DNA from: Pseudomonas serboccidentalis | GTDB taxonomy: Bacteria > Pseudomonadota > Gammaproteobacteria > Pseudomonadales > Pseudomonadaceae | DNA: 64,000 nucleotides | Assembly (NCBI RefSeq): GCF_028830055.1 | Contig: NZ_CP101655.1 | Coordinates: 4,604,712 to 4,668,711, forward strand | Direction: 5' to 3' | Shown here: positions 41,276 through 50,207 of the stretch, one piece after another | Numbering within the stretch: the first letter of the stretch is position 1 | How the letters are laid out: each line of letters starts with the position of its first letter | The notes under the pieces: model-generated | What the model saw: the letters and a program-made list of their open reading frames with translations, nothing else | Database searches by the model: none | Told to the model about the DNA's origin: nothing | Program-made: the position numbers and the translations under genes

Positions 41276-42032
41276 TCGAGTCCAGACCGGTGGCCTGCAC
41301 ATCCGCCTGGGCGGCGGGTGCAGCGAGGTAGTCGAGCAGGGCCTTGGCCTCTTTTGGATGCTGCGCGACCACCGGGATGCCGGCGGCGAAGCGCGTCACC
41401 GACTGCACCGATTCCGGAATCTTCCCGACAAAACTCACTCCCGGCACTGGCAGCAATTCGCTGACCTGCTGGAAGCCCAGTTGATAGTCACCCGTGGCAA
41501 CCACCGAACCGACCGGGACTTTCGGGACCATCTTCGCCTTAGGTTTCAGCTGATCTTCGACACCGAGTTTCTTGAACAACTGCTGCTCGATGTACACGCC
41601 GCTGGCGCTGTCGGAGTAGGCCACCGACTGGGCGTCGAGCAGGGTTTTCTTCAGGCCGTCGACGCTGCTGATGTCCGGTTTCGGCGCGCCTTCACGCACC
41701 ACCAGGCCGATCCGTGAATCCGCCAGTTCGACCCGCGAGGCCGGGTCGACCTTGCCTTGCTTGATCAGATCATCGAGGGCGTAACCGACCATGATCACCA
41801 CGTCGGCGTGCTCGCCGCGTGCCAAGCGGTTGGGGATCGCCTCCGGCGCCTTGCCCATCGACGGCCCGAGTTGGGTGTCGAGGGTGTTGCCGGTGGCCGC
41901 GGCGAATTTCGGACCGAGGATTTTATAGGCGGCGGTGAAGCCGCCCGAGGTCATCACGTTCAGTTGCTCCGCGTGGGCCAGGGCGCTGAAAGCGAAGAGG
42001 GCGACGGCGCTGAGATTGATCAGTTTTTTCAA
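41265..42032 (-). CDS. ModA-like periplasmic protein, possible aconitate isomerase
   Basis: A 255-residue secreted protein, signal peptide about 1-21 (LAHA), homologous to molybdate-binding proteins (LNVMTSGGFTAAYKILGPKF, ADVVIMVGYALDDLIKQGKV, SDSASGVYIEQQLF). No modBC genes are near. From memory, the periplasmic aconitate isomerase (AIS) of a Pseudomonas is a protein of this family and similar length (about 262 residues), converting trans- to cis-aconitate. Together with the adjacent tricarboxylate MFS and LysR genes this makes aconitate isomerase a good hypothesis. A plain solute-binding role remains possible. Confidence 0.6.
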   Translation of the reverse strand: MKKLINLSAVALFAFSALAHAEQLNVMTSGGFTAAYKILGPKFAAATGNTLDTQLGPSMGKAPEAIPNRLARGEHADVVIMVGYALDDLIKQGKVDPASRVELADSRIGLVVREGAPKPDISSVDGLKKTLLDAQSVAYSDSASGVYIEQQLFKKLGVEDQLKPKAKMVPKVPVGSVVATGDYQLGFQQVSELLPVPGVSFVGKIPESVQSVTRFAAGIPVVAQHPKEAKALLDYLAAPAAQADVQATGLDSIKR

Positions 42033-42044
42033 GGTGATTGCTCC

Positions 42045-43337
42045 TTATGCGGCAACCGGTTGCAAACGGCCGCCTGCGCGACGGTACAGGTACAGCGTGG
42101 CGCACAACGCACACAGCGCGCCGACGCTCATCCAGTAACCGGGCGCGGCTTTGTCACCGGTGTACTGGATCAGGAAGGTCGACATCGCCGGGGTGAAACC
42201 GCCGAAAACCGCGGTCGCCAGGCTGTACGCGAGGGAGAATCCGGCCACCCGCACTTCCACCGGCATGATCTCGGTCAGCGCCGGAATCATCGCACCGTTG
42301 TACATGCCGTAGATGAACGACAGCCACAGCAGCGACAGCAACATGTGGCTGAAGCTGGGCGCCTGCACCAGGTACGACAGCGCCGGATAGGTAGTGGCCA
42401 GGGCCAGTAGCGACATGGCAATCAGCACCGGGCGACGACCGATGCGGTCGGACAACGCACCGCCAATCGGCAGCCAGAAGAAGTTCGACACGCCCACCAG
42501 CAAGGTCACCAGCAGTGCATCGGAGGTGCTCAGGTGCAGCACGGTTTTGCCGAAGGTCGGTGCGTACACGGTGATCAGGTAAAACGCAGTGGTGGTCAGC
42601 GCGACCATCAGCATCCCGCCGAGTACCACGCCCCAGTTCTGGCCGAGGGTGCGGAACACTTCGCGCATGCTCGGACGGTGTTTGCGTGCGGCGAATTCTT
42701 CGGTTTCCGCCAGGTTACGGCGCAGCACAAAGATGAACGGCACGATCAGGCAGCCGACGAAAAACGGAATCCGCCAGCCCCAATCGGCCACTACGCTCGG
42801 CGCCATCCATGCGTTCAGCGCGTAGCCCAAAGCAGCGGCGACGATGATCGCCACTTGCTGACTGGCCGACTGCCAGGCGGTGAAGAAACCCTTGCGGCCC
42901 GGGGTGGCGATCTCGGACAAATACACCGAAACCCCGCCCAGCTCCGCACCGGCAGAGAAGCCCTGCAACAGCCGCCCGACCAACACCAGCGCGGGTGCAA
43001 ACAGACCAATGGTTTCGTATCCGGGCACCAGCACAATCAGGATCGTGCCGCTGGCCATGATCGACAGGGTGACGATCAACCCTTTGCGCCGACCGACATC
43101 ATCGATGTACGCACCGAGCACGATCGCCCCCAGCGGACGCATCAGAAAGCCTGCGCCGAACACGGCAAACGTCATCATCAGGGAGGCGAACTCACTGCTC
43201 GCCGGGAAGAACACCGCCGCGATCTGCGTGGCGTAGAAGCCGAACAGAAAGAAGTCGAACTGTTCGAGGAAGTTGCCCGAGGTGACCCGGAAGATAGCGC
43301 CGGCCCGCGAGCCGCCATGTGGGATTGAGGCTGTCAT
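42045..43337 (-). CDS. MFS tricarboxylate/citrate-type proton symporter
   Basis: A 430-residue major facilitator of the metabolite:H+ symporter (CitA/TcuC/ProP-like) group with twelve predicted membrane segments. Signatures: [16 protein letters not shown] at the N-terminus, the loop [14 protein letters not shown] (MFS motif A-like) and [25 protein letters not shown]. The ATG at 43337 follows GGAG with nine bases; the frame is open to 43388. The ModA-like gene follows by 12 bp. Likely imports citrate, tricarballylate or aconitate. Confidence 0.85.
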   Translation of the reverse strand: MTASIPHGGSRAGAIFRVTSGNFLEQFDFFLFGFYATQIAAVFFPASSEFASLMMTFAVFGAGFLMRPLGAIVLGAYIDDVGRRKGLIVTLSIMASGTILIVLVPGYETIGLFAPALVLVGRLLQGFSAGAELGGVSVYLSEIATPGRKGFFTAWQSASQQVAIIVAAALGYALNAWMAPSVVADWGWRIPFFVGCLIVPFIFVLRRNLAETEEFAARKHRPSMREVFRTLGQNWGVVLGGMLMVALTTTAFYLITVYAPTFGKTVLHLSTSDALLVTLLVGVSNFFWLPIGGALSDRIGRRPVLIAMSLLALATTYPALSYLVQAPSFSHMLLSLLWLSFIYGMYNGAMIPALTEIMPVEVRVAGFSLAYSLATAVFGGFTPAMSTFLIQYTGDKAAPGYWMSVGALCALCATLYLYRRAGGRLQPVAA

Positions 43338-43435
43338 AGAAAAGAACTCCACCGCTTTTATGACGTGCGCGACGTGGAAGCGGCGCACGGTTGTTATTGC
43401 GGTGGATGGTGGCGCAGGTGTAACTGGATGTTAAT

Positions 43436-43452
43436 TGCATTATTGGCATGCA
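43436..43452. promoter_or_regulatory. TGCAT-N7-ATGCA palindrome upstream of MFS gene
   Basis: A 17-bp inverted repeat in the 222-bp gap 43338-43559, about 99 bp ahead of the MFS start, with the same T-N11-A spacing as the box at the lysR gene. It could be the activator site of the LysR protein. Confidence 0.4.
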
Positions 43453-43492
43453 TTGATGTGTAAAGCGGATCAATCCTGAAAACACCGCCTAA

Positions 43493-43524
43493 CCTGTGTG
43501 AGCGAGCCTGCTCGCGAAGGCGTT
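43493..43524. repeat. Single REP unit
   Basis: CCTGTGTGAGCGAGCCTGCT with CGCGAAGGCG forms one unpaired REP of the GTGAGC...GCTCGCGAAGGCG kind in the gap between the MFS gene and the M48 gene. Confidence 0.7.
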
Positions 43525-43559
43525 GTGTCAGATAAAGCCATGCTGGAAGTGCCGGCCCT

Positions 43560-45500
43560 TTAGCCTGCACTCTCATTCAGGCTCGTTCCCGTGTCGGGCT
43601 CTGTGACCAGAAAGGGTGGCAGCGGGCAATCGAGCAGATCCGCCACCGCACGAAACAACTCGGCTTCCGCCACAGTGATCACCCCGTCATGCATCACACA
43701 GCGGGTCATGGCATTGAGCAGGGCGGGGCGCTCTTCCGGCATCAAATGGCGCAGGCGTTTGATGGCGGCTTCGAGCCCTTGCAGATCCTCAAGTTCGACC
43801 GGTAACTCCAGCGGTCGCTCGAACGGCAATCCCTCCCAGGCAAAGTGCAGCGCCTGCAACGCCACTGGCTGATTCTGCTGACCGGCGCGCGCCATCGCAT
43901 TCAGCAGCACCAGCAGTTGTTCGGCGCACTGGAACAAACCGAACTTGAACTGAACCGCTGGCGCGCCCTCGACATTGCGTTCGACGATGCGCAGCAGTGT
44001 CCACTCCAGCAGCTCGGTTTCGTTGTCGGCGTCAATCAGCAGGTTCATGGTCTGCTTCATTTTCGCAAAAGGCTTTTTGCCCAGGCGTTTCAGGCTGGGA
44101 ATCAGCAGATCCAGCAACGGCAGGCGCAGGCCCGGATTGAGTCGTGACAACGGCTCGCACAGGGTGTTGAGGGTGTTGAACAGCGTACGGTCGAGGCTCG
44201 ACTCCAGCAGAGATAATTGCAGCGCCCGCAGCGAGTCGGAGCGCGACAACAACAGGCCGTATACCAACGCTTGAGCGCTGTCGGTACTGCGTGCCGCAAG
44301 TTTGAGCTTTTGTGGAATATGCTCCAGCACCCGGCGCGCTTCGATCAGATGTTCGGCGCGTGGCGCACCGATAGCGGCCACGGATGCCTGCACGGCGTTC
44401 ATGTCGTACACCACGGACATCGCGGTGTCCGGCACGCCGCTGAAGGCATCCGACACCGGCAGCACGGTTCTGGCCACCATCGAGTCTTGTGGCGCAGCGG
44501 CAATTTTCACGAACGTGCCATCCCAGCCGGCGTCGATACGCCGGATTCGCTCGCTCAGATCCGGATGGCTGGACATCAAGTCAAAGCTTGAAGTGCCCGA
44601 ACCGAAATACAGATGGCTGAACTCGGCGGCGCGCGCGGCGTTGATCTTCGCGCCCAACGCGTAGCCGCCGATCTTCTTCAGCGCACCGGCAATGCTTTGT
44701 GGATCACGGGTGTACTGCACCGCCGTTGCATCGGCGAGGAATTCGCGTTGCCGGCTGACCGCCGCTTTGATCAGATTGCCGAACACTGTCCCGCCATACC
44801 CGACGATGCACAGCACGGTTCCAAACATCACGGTGAGGATGGCAGGTTGAGTGCGATTGGCAGGGGAACGACGCACGTCATCCATGCCACGCAAAATGAA
44901 GCTGCCTGTGAGGCCGATCACCAGAATGCCGTGGACGACGGCGACCAGGCGGGTGTTCAAGCGCATGTCACCGTTGTAGATGTGACTGAACTCGTGGGCG
45001 ATTACGCCTTGCAGTTCATCACGCGACAGCAGGGTGATGGCGCCCTGCGTCACACCGATGACCGCGTCTTGCGCGGTAAAACCTGCGGCGAATGCGTTGA
45101 TGCCCAAGTCGGGCAGCAGATAGACCGAAGGCACGACGGTGCCGGACGCCAGAGCCATTTCCTCCACCACATTCACCAGGCGCTGCTCTTCGAGGGTCTG
45201 CGCGCTGTGATTGATCAACCGACCGCCCAGACGGCGTGCGACCACTTTGCCGCCGGCTGATAATTCGCCGTATTTCACCAGGCCGCCGACCAGCACAATG
45301 CTCGTCACCACCAGCGAAACGGTGGCGAACATTTGCCAGTTCAACTCAAGGTCCATGATCGTATTGCCGTCACCGTCGGAAACCGGCAGCGTCATCAGCA
45401 AGCACGACATGAGGATCAGGCTGAGCACGGCGAGGCCCATCAAAAAAACGAGCAGCACCGAGCGGCGCTTGGCCTGGCGCTGTTGCTGGAAGAAATTCAT
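43560..45500 (-). CDS. M48 membrane metallopeptidase with long C-terminal extension
   Basis: A 646-residue zinc protease. Two N-terminal membrane segments (about 15-38 and 58-74), then the M48 domain with zinc-binding motif HEFSH (His169, Glu170, His173) and downstream Glu in REFLADATAVQYTRD. It resembles HtpX-like peptidases up to about residue 330; the last 300 residues are helical, end with a TerB-like DGVITVAEAELFRAVADLLDC, and have no family I recognise. It is the last gene of the LemA-M48-M48 operon and is paralogous to the gene before it. Confidence 0.85.
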   Translation of the reverse strand: MNFFQQQRQAKRRSVLLVFLMGLAVLSLILMSCLLMTLPVSDGDGNTIMDLELNWQMFATVSLVVTSIVLVGGLVKYGELSAGGKVVARRLGGRLINHSAQTLEEQRLVNVVEEMALASGTVVPSVYLLPDLGINAFAAGFTAQDAVIGVTQGAITLLSRDELQGVIAHEFSHIYNGDMRLNTRLVAVVHGILVIGLTGSFILRGMDDVRRSPANRTQPAILTVMFGTVLCIVGYGGTVFGNLIKAAVSRQREFLADATAVQYTRDPQSIAGALKKIGGYALGAKINAARAAEFSHLYFGSGTSSFDLMSSHPDLSERIRRIDAGWDGTFVKIAAAPQDSMVARTVLPVSDAFSGVPDTAMSVVYDMNAVQASVAAIGAPRAEHLIEARRVLEHIPQKLKLAARSTDSAQALVYGLLLSRSDSLRALQLSLLESSLDRTLFNTLNTLCEPLSRLNPGLRLPLLDLLIPSLKRLGKKPFAKMKQTMNLLIDADNETELLEWTLLRIVERNVEGAPAVQFKFGLFQCAEQLLVLLNAMARAGQQNQPVALQALHFAWEGLPFERPLELPVELEDLQGLEAAIKRLRHLMPEERPALLNAMTRCVMHDGVITVAEAELFRAVADLLDCPLPPFLVTEPDTGTSLNESAG

Positions 45501-45558
45501 CGTAATGTCCGGAAGATGTCGGGTGCGCCTGTCGCATCGCGTTCAGGCGTGCTGGCGG

Positions 45559-46560
45559 TTACTGCGCGGACGGCACAGTAAACTGGCCGTCCCATTGCGG
45601 ATCGATCCGCCGGATACGTACGCTCAGATCGGGATGGGTAGCGAACATGCGACTCAGCGTGGTCGAGACGCCTGTGCTGAAGTACAAATGACTGTACTCA
45701 CCGGCCCGGGCAGCGCTGATTGACGAACCTTGAGCGCCGATTTTTTTCAGGGCGCCGATGAGCGCCTGAGGGTTGCGTGTGAATTGCACCGCACTGGCAT
45801 CGGCCAGGAACTCGCGCTGGCGACTCACGCCAGCCTTGACCAGATTGCCAAAAAGATTGCCGATGAAACCGGCCAGACACAGCAAAAAGCCAGCGAACAA
45901 CGCCAGCAGCATCAAGCGCACGTCGCGCTTTCCACCCTTGAGCAGGCTTGCCATCAACAGGCCGCCGGAAAGCCCTAGCACCAGAAGGCCGTGTACCACT
46001 GCCACGAGTTGCGTGTTCAGGCGCATATCGCCATTGAAGATGTGGCTGAACTCATGGGCAATCACCCCTTGCAGCTCTTCGCGAGTCAGCTGGGTGACTG
46101 CCCCCTGGGTCACGCCGATGACCGCGTCCTCAGGCGTAAACCCTGCGGCGAAGGCGTTGATACTTTGATCCGGTAACAGGTACACCGCTGGCATTACGCT
46201 GCCAGAGGCAATAGCCATTTCCTCGACAACGTTCATCAGCCGTTTCTCGCCCGGCGTCATCGCAAATCCGTTGAGCCAACGTCCGCCAAGCTTCTCGGCC
46301 ACCACTTTGCCGCCCGCCCGTAACTCCCGGTATTTCAGGAGGCCGCCGATCACCACGATGCCGCCGACGATTGTTGCGATAACCCCCAGCGCCATAAAGG
46401 CATCCAGCAGGCTCCCGGTACCGCTCAGATAATCCTCAAAACCACTGAAGACGAAAGGCAGGCTCGTCAGACCGATCAACATGACAATGGACAGGATCAT
46501 CATGTTGATCAGGCGCGCGGTCTGGTTTTTCGCCTGGCGTTGTTGTTCGAAGAAGTTCAT
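45559..46560 (-). CDS. M48 membrane metallopeptidase
   Basis: A 333-residue HtpX-type zinc protease, about 60% identical by eye to the N-terminal half of the following paralogue, with HEFSH at 169-173, REFLADASAVQFTRN and the C-terminal THPDLSVRIRRIDPQW. It has membrane segments about 18-38, 52-75 and one or two more near 205-245. I chose the ATG at 46560 (MNFFEQQRQAKN), the same start as its paralogue. LemA-M48 pairs are common and are thought to act in envelope quality control. Confidence 0.88.
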   Translation of the reverse strand: MNFFEQQRQAKNQTARLINMMILSIVMLIGLTSLPFVFSGFEDYLSGTGSLLDAFMALGVIATIVGGIVVIGGLLKYRELRAGGKVVAEKLGGRWLNGFAMTPGEKRLMNVVEEMAIASGSVMPAVYLLPDQSINAFAAGFTPEDAVIGVTQGAVTQLTREELQGVIAHEFSHIFNGDMRLNTQLVAVVHGLLVLGLSGGLLMASLLKGGKRDVRLMLLALFAGFLLCLAGFIGNLFGNLVKAGVSRQREFLADASAVQFTRNPQALIGALKKIGAQGSSISAARAGEYSHLYFSTGVSTTLSRMFATHPDLSVRIRRIDPQWDGQFTVPSAQ

Positions 46561-46584
46561 CGGGCCTTCCGTGGGCAAGGGGGG

Positions 46585-47181
46585 TTAGAAAGAAACGTTG
46601 GGAGCCGTCTTGATCGCCAGAGTGTCGGCAAATTTGAGCGGTGCAGCATCATCGCGATGGCCGAAGCTGGGGGCTAACAACACGGTCGGAAAACTCTGCT
46701 TGAGGGTGTTGTAGGTCATCACCGCATCGTTGTAAGCCTGGCGGGCAAAACTCACTCTGTTTTCAGTACTGCTCAACTCTTCACTCAACTGCAGCATGTT
46801 CTGCGAGGCCTTGAGATCGGGATAAGCCTCCAGCGTGACATTCAGACGATCCACGGCGGTATTGAGCGCGCTGTCGGCCTGACCCAGATGTTCGATGTTT
46901 TGCGCGTTACCCGGTTGTGCCTGCGCGGCCTCAAGTACGGCCACCGCGGCATTGCGTGCCGCGATCACGGCTTCAAGGGTTTCGCGTTCGTGGGCCAGAG
47001 CGCCCTTGGCAATGGCAACCAGATTGGGGATCAGGTCGTAGCGGCGCTTGAGCTGGACTTCGACTTGCGCGAAGGCGTTCTTGATTTCGTTGCGGCGTGC
47101 GACCAGCGAGTTGAATACGCGCACCGCGTAGAGGGCGCAAAGACCGAGCAAAACCAGATTGACGACAAGATAGGTATTCAC
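46585..47181 (-). CDS. LemA-family protein
   Basis: A 198-residue protein with one N-terminal membrane helix (LVVNLVLLGLCALYAV) and a coiled-coil-rich domain with the LemA signature: RRNEIKNAFAQVEVQLKRRYDLIPNLV and YPDLKASQNMLQLSEELSSTENRVSFARQAYND. I took the GTG at 47181 (reads VNTYLVVNLV), with GGA eight bases upstream; longer readings to 47370 add a non-family sequence. It is the first gene of the LemA-M48-M48 operon, 24 bp ahead of the next gene. Confidence 0.9.
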   Translation of the reverse strand: MNTYLVVNLVLLGLCALYAVRVFNSLVARRNEIKNAFAQVEVQLKRRYDLIPNLVAIAKGALAHERETLEAVIAARNAAVAVLEAAQAQPGNAQNIEHLGQADSALNTAVDRLNVTLEAYPDLKASQNMLQLSEELSSTENRVSFARQAYNDAVMTYNTLKQSFPTVLLAPSFGHRDDAAPLKFADTLAIKTAPNVSF

Positions 47182-47252
47182 GGTGATGTCCTTGTTCACT
47201 CGGCGGGATTTTGCGCGGCATATTAGCGCAAAAGCACGCGTTGAGCCCGAAT

Positions 47253-47284
47253 CCTGTAGGAGTGAGCCCGCTCGCGAAGGCGGT
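47253..47284. repeat. Single REP unit
   Basis: CCTGTAGGAGTGAGCCCGCT plus CGCGAAGGCGG is one REP unit in the 210-bp divergent gap 47182-47391, near the LemA promoter. Confidence 0.75.
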
Positions 47285-47391
47285 CTGCCTGCCAACGACA
47301 ATCCCCGGGCAGCCCAGGCAAAAAAACAAGGAATGATTGCGTGACGTCGCAGTCGGAGTTCAGGTATCACCCATTTGAAGGAGGTTCACCG

Positions 47392-47700
47392 ATGAACAGC
47401 AAAACCCTAATCGCCAGCCTGGCCCTCGTTGCCGGTATCGCCGGGCTCAGCCCACTTGTTCAAGCGGCGCAAACCTCAAGCGAACCTGCCGTCCAGTCCC
47501 CGACCAGCAACCGTGAATTGAAGGTCAACGACCGGGCGCCAGACATTTATCAGCGCAGCGACAAAGCCTTGAAAAACTGGAAACAGAAAGGCTTGAAAGC
47601 ACCGATCGAACAGGCGCAGTGGGTGCAAATCAACGACAAGTACGTGATGGTCATGATCACCAACGGCACCATCGTCGAGATGCAACCTGTCGAGCGTTAA
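47392..47700 (+). CDS. RcnB-like periplasmic protein
   Basis: A 102-residue secreted protein: signal peptide about 1-24 (LVQAAQ), then a C-terminal RcnB-type domain with VNDRAPDIYQRSDKALKNWKQKGLKAP and AQWVQINDKYVMVMITNGTIVEM. In E. coli RcnB limits nickel/cobalt efflux, but Pseudomonas members are often not linked to metals; the dmeRF metal genes lie 2.5 kb away. GAAGGAGGTTCACCG precedes the ATG at 47392, a strong ribosome site. Confidence 0.85.
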   Translation: MNSKTLIASLALVAGIAGLSPLVQAAQTSSEPAVQSPTSNRELKVNDRAPDIYQRSDKALKNWKQKGLKAPIEQAQWVQINDKYVMVMITNGTIVEMQPVER

Positions 47701-47708
47701 GCCCCGAT

Positions 47709-48788
47709 TCAAAGGCCCTGCGCATGCACCCGTGCAGGGCTCTCACCCCCCAGCCGATACTGATTATTCCCACTGCGCTTGGCCTCGTACATCGCCAGAT
47801 CGGCAATGTGCAGCAGCCGGTCCATGGTCGGCGCATGATCGGGAAACACCGCCACCCCCAGACTGGTGCCGATGTGGCGCTGGTCGTTACCGATGCTGAT
47901 CGGTGGGGACAGTTCGATGAAAATTTTCTGGCAGATGCTGCGCGCTTCATCCTGCAGGTTGAGGCTCGGGGCCAGGCCTTGCAGGATCACCACGAACTCA
48001 TCGCCGCCGATGCGCGCGACGGTGTCAGTGGCGCGCAGGATGCGTTTGAGGCGGGTGGCGGTGGTGATCAATACGCGGTCGCCGGCGGCGTGGCCGTAGT
48101 GGTCGTTGATGTTTTTGAAACCGTTGAGGTCGACGAACACCAGCGCCACCCGGGTATTGGTTTGTCGCGCCTGATCCAGGGCTTCGGACAAGCGCTCCTC
48201 CAGCACCAGACGATTGGGCAGGCCGGTCAACGGGTCGTAGTGGGCGAGGTGTTGGAGGTAACTGGCCGAGGCCTTTTCTTCGGTGATGTCGCGCACCACG
48301 CCCATCATCTTGATCACCGCGTCGTGGTCGTTGCGCACCACGTTGCCGGTCTCGCGCAACCAGCGAATCGTGCCGTCGGGCCAGACCACGCGGTATTCCT
48401 CATCGTGGTTTTCGCCGGTCTCCAGGCAACGCAGTTCACCTTCACGTACGCGTATGCGGTCGTCCGGATGCACGCAGGAGCAGAACAGCGCATAGGACGG
48501 GGTGATCTCGCCGATCTTGAACCCGAACATGCCGTAGATCGCGTCAGACCAGTACAGCCGATCGGTGTCGACTTCCCAATCCCAGGTGCCGATGCGCGCA
48601 AAGTACTGACTGCGCTTGAAGCGCTCGGCGTCGTTGTCCTGATGGATGCTCCGGCCTTCGGCGGCGCGCGCCAGCAGCTCACGGTATTCCGCCAACTGAC
48701 GGCGCAAATCACGCTCGCGCAAAACCAGCACGACAATCACCGCAAGCATGACCACACCAACGGCAAGGCCGATCCACAGTTGAATCAT
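47709..48788 (-). CDS. PAS-GGDEF diguanylate cyclase
   Basis: A 359-residue membrane-anchored enzyme that should make cyclic-di-GMP. Order: membrane helix about 5-23, short linker, PAS domain about 55-170 (YFARIGTWDWEVDTDRLYWS, HPDDRIRV, WPDGTIRWLRETGN), then GGDEF about 180-345 with the intact active site IGGDEFVV (261-265) and an inhibitory I-site RATD (252-255) five residues before it. No EAL domain. The PAS signal is unknown. It converges on the RcnB-like gene. Confidence 0.92.
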   Translation of the reverse strand: MIQLWIGLAVGVVMLAVIVVLVLRERDLRRQLAEYRELLARAAEGRSIHQDNDAERFKRSQYFARIGTWDWEVDTDRLYWSDAIYGMFGFKIGEITPSYALFCSCVHPDDRIRVREGELRCLETGENHDEEYRVVWPDGTIRWLRETGNVVRNDHDAVIKMMGVVRDITEEKASASYLQHLAHYDPLTGLPNRLVLEERLSEALDQARQTNTRVALVFVDLNGFKNINDHYGHAAGDRVLITTATRLKRILRATDTVARIGGDEFVVILQGLAPSLNLQDEARSICQKIFIELSPPISIGNDQRHIGTSLGVAVFPDHAPTMDRLLHIADLAMYEAKRSGNNQYRLGGESPARVHAQGL

Positions 48789-48951
48789 TGGGGCGTTGCC
48801 AGCATGACGAGTCGATCCGTGAAGTAATGGCGGTTGGCTATGTTAATTCTTCGTCACTCACTTCGGATACAGCGTTGATCTGCGTCTGCGGGTTGCCAAT
48901 CACGAACAATTCTGGGAAAACGGCCGCCAGCTGAACAATAGAGTGAATGTC

Positions 48952-49290
48952 ATGAATGATGAACTGCAGGTAATCGATCTCCAGACGGGCGAGGGCAAAG
49001 CCGCCGTCAAAGGCGCGCTGATCACCACCCATTACACCGGTTGGCTGGAAGACGGTACAGAGTTCGATTCTTCCCACAGCCGTGGCAAACCTTTTCAGTG
49101 CGTGATCGGCACCGGTCGGGTAATCAAGGGCTGGGATCAGGGGCTGATGGGCATGCAAGTGGGCGGCAAGCGCAAACTGCGGGTGCCGGCGCATCTGGGG
49201 TATGGCGAGCGGACGATGGGCAAGATTCCGCCGAATTCGAATCTGGTGTTCGAGATTGAGTTGCTGGAGGTTTTGACGCGGGAGGATTGA
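48952..49290 (+). CDS. FKBP-type peptidyl-prolyl isomerase
   Basis: A 112-residue single-domain FKBP that helps proline cis-trans folding in the cytoplasm. The active-site pattern is present: HYTGWLEDGTEFDSS, VIGTGRVIKGWDQGLMGM, KRKLRVPAHLGYGER and NSNLVFEIELLEV. The ATG at 48952 (MNDELQ) gives a normal FKBP start; a GTG at 48943 would add three residues. No signal peptide. Confidence 0.92.
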   Translation: MNDELQVIDLQTGEGKAAVKGALITTHYTGWLEDGTEFDSSHSRGKPFQCVIGTGRVIKGWDQGLMGMQVGGKRKLRVPAHLGYGERTMGKIPPNSNLVFEIELLEVLTRED

Positions 49291-49326
49291 GGGGGGTAAA
49301 CACCGATCAATCAATTTCCATGTAAC

Positions 49327-49408
49327 CTGTGGCGAGGGGATTTATCCCCGATAGACTGCGCAGCAGGCCTTTTTGGGGCATCGCGCCGCGATCCATCAAC
49401 CCCTCGCC
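49327..49408. repeat. REP-like palindrome (GGCGAGGGGATTTATCCCC type)
   Basis: GGCGAGGGGATTTATCCCCG and a distant CCCCTCGCC form a degenerate opposed pair between convergent genes. Confidence 0.6.
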
Positions 49409-49416
49409 ATTTTTAC

Positions 49417-49686
49417 TCAGGCAACCATAGCAATCTCGTCCAGCGTGTCAGCCACAGTCCTTTCAAGTGACGGAAACCGCCGTTTTACTCGGTGCAGCGC
49501 GGGCAGCACAGCCTCCATCTCAAGCTCATCGAGTTTCCCGAGAGCGGCCAACGCCGAGGCCACAATTGTTTCTCGCTCGCTTTCAAACAACACCAGGCAT
49601 GCGTTCTGCGCCCAGCGGCGATCTCGTTCGTTGAGGCCCATGGCGACTAATGCGGCGACGACGTGGGTATCTGGTTTATTGGCCAT
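49417..49686 (-). CDS. Small helical protein of unknown function
   Basis: An 89-residue acidic helical protein (VVAALVAMGLNERDRRWAQN, ASALAALGKLDELEMEAV and LPALHRVKRRFPSLERTV). The alternating helices look HEAT-like, but no family is recognised. The ATG at 49686 follows AAGGAGAATTTCAC, a strong ribosome site; the reading frame upstream is REP sequence and not coding. Confidence 0.65.
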   Translation of the reverse strand: MANKPDTHVVAALVAMGLNERDRRWAQNACLVLFESERETIVASALAALGKLDELEMEAVLPALHRVKRRFPSLERTVADTLDEIAMVA

Positions 49687-49712
49687 GTGAAATTCTCCTT
49701 TGCGCCGCTTGC

Positions 49713-49832
49713 CTTGTGGCGAGGGAGCTTGCTCCCGCGGGGTTGCGAAGCGACCCAAGCCCCATCGATCCGATTCGGATCCGGATTTTCGACTGCCGTG
49801 CAGCCGAGCGGGAGCAAGCTCCCTCGCCACAG
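49713..49832. repeat. REPIN (GAGGGAGCTTGCTCCC type)
   Basis: GTGGCGAGGGAGCTTGCTCC and GGAGCAAGCTCCCTCGCCAC face each other about 80 bp apart in the 521-bp gap 49687-50207. Confidence 0.85.
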
Positions 49833-49931
49833 GTGAGCGTTTTAATTTCTGGTGGAGGGTTCGAGGTTGTCGAGGGCGCGGTTGATGTAGCCTGCTGGAT
49901 GATGCCGAAATGATGCTGCGTTTTTCAGCCC

Positions 49932-49962
49932 GACATCGCCAGCAGGCTGGCTCCCGCAGGGG
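49932..49962. repeat. Single REP-like unit
   Basis: ATCGCCAGCAGGCTGGCTCC with CGCAGGGG is an isolated REP unit between the two REPINs of the same gap. Confidence 0.55.
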
Positions 49963-50001
49963 ATTTGTGTCGGGCGCGGAACCTGGCAACGCCGCCGAAC
50001 A

Positions 50002-50098
50002 CCTGTAGGAGTGAGCCTGCTCGCGATGGGGCCGGCACCTCCAGCATCTATGTCATCAGCCACACCGCTATCGCGAGCAGGCTCACTCCTGCAAGGGG
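50002..50098. repeat. REPIN (GTGAGCCTGCTCGCGATGG type)
   Basis: CTGTAGGAGTGAGCCTGCTC and GAGCAGGCTCACTCCTGCA face each other about 50 bp apart; this closes the REP-rich gap before dmeR. Confidence 0.88.
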
Positions 50099-50184
50099 AT
50101 TGAAGTCGCTGGCAGAATCCCGTTCATCCCTTAAAGACCAAGCCGCGCTTGCGATTGCCGAAGCCATCGGCGACCATGCGCGCC

Positions 50185-50206
50185 ATATAGGGGTAGGGGG
50201 TATAGG
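50185..50206 (+). promoter_or_regulatory. G-rich RcnR/DmeR-type operator
   Basis: ATATAGGGGTAGGGGGTATA, a G-tract flanked by TATA, sits directly before the dmeR start. RcnR-family proteins bind G-tracts flanked by AT-rich inverted ends, so this is a good operator for autoregulation of dmeRF. Confidence 0.65.
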
Positions 50207-50207
50207 T

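Noticed and set aside
49965..50207. N-terminal extension of dmeR
   Set aside because: The extra residues come from a REPIN and the operator; the 91-residue form starts with His3 correctly placed.
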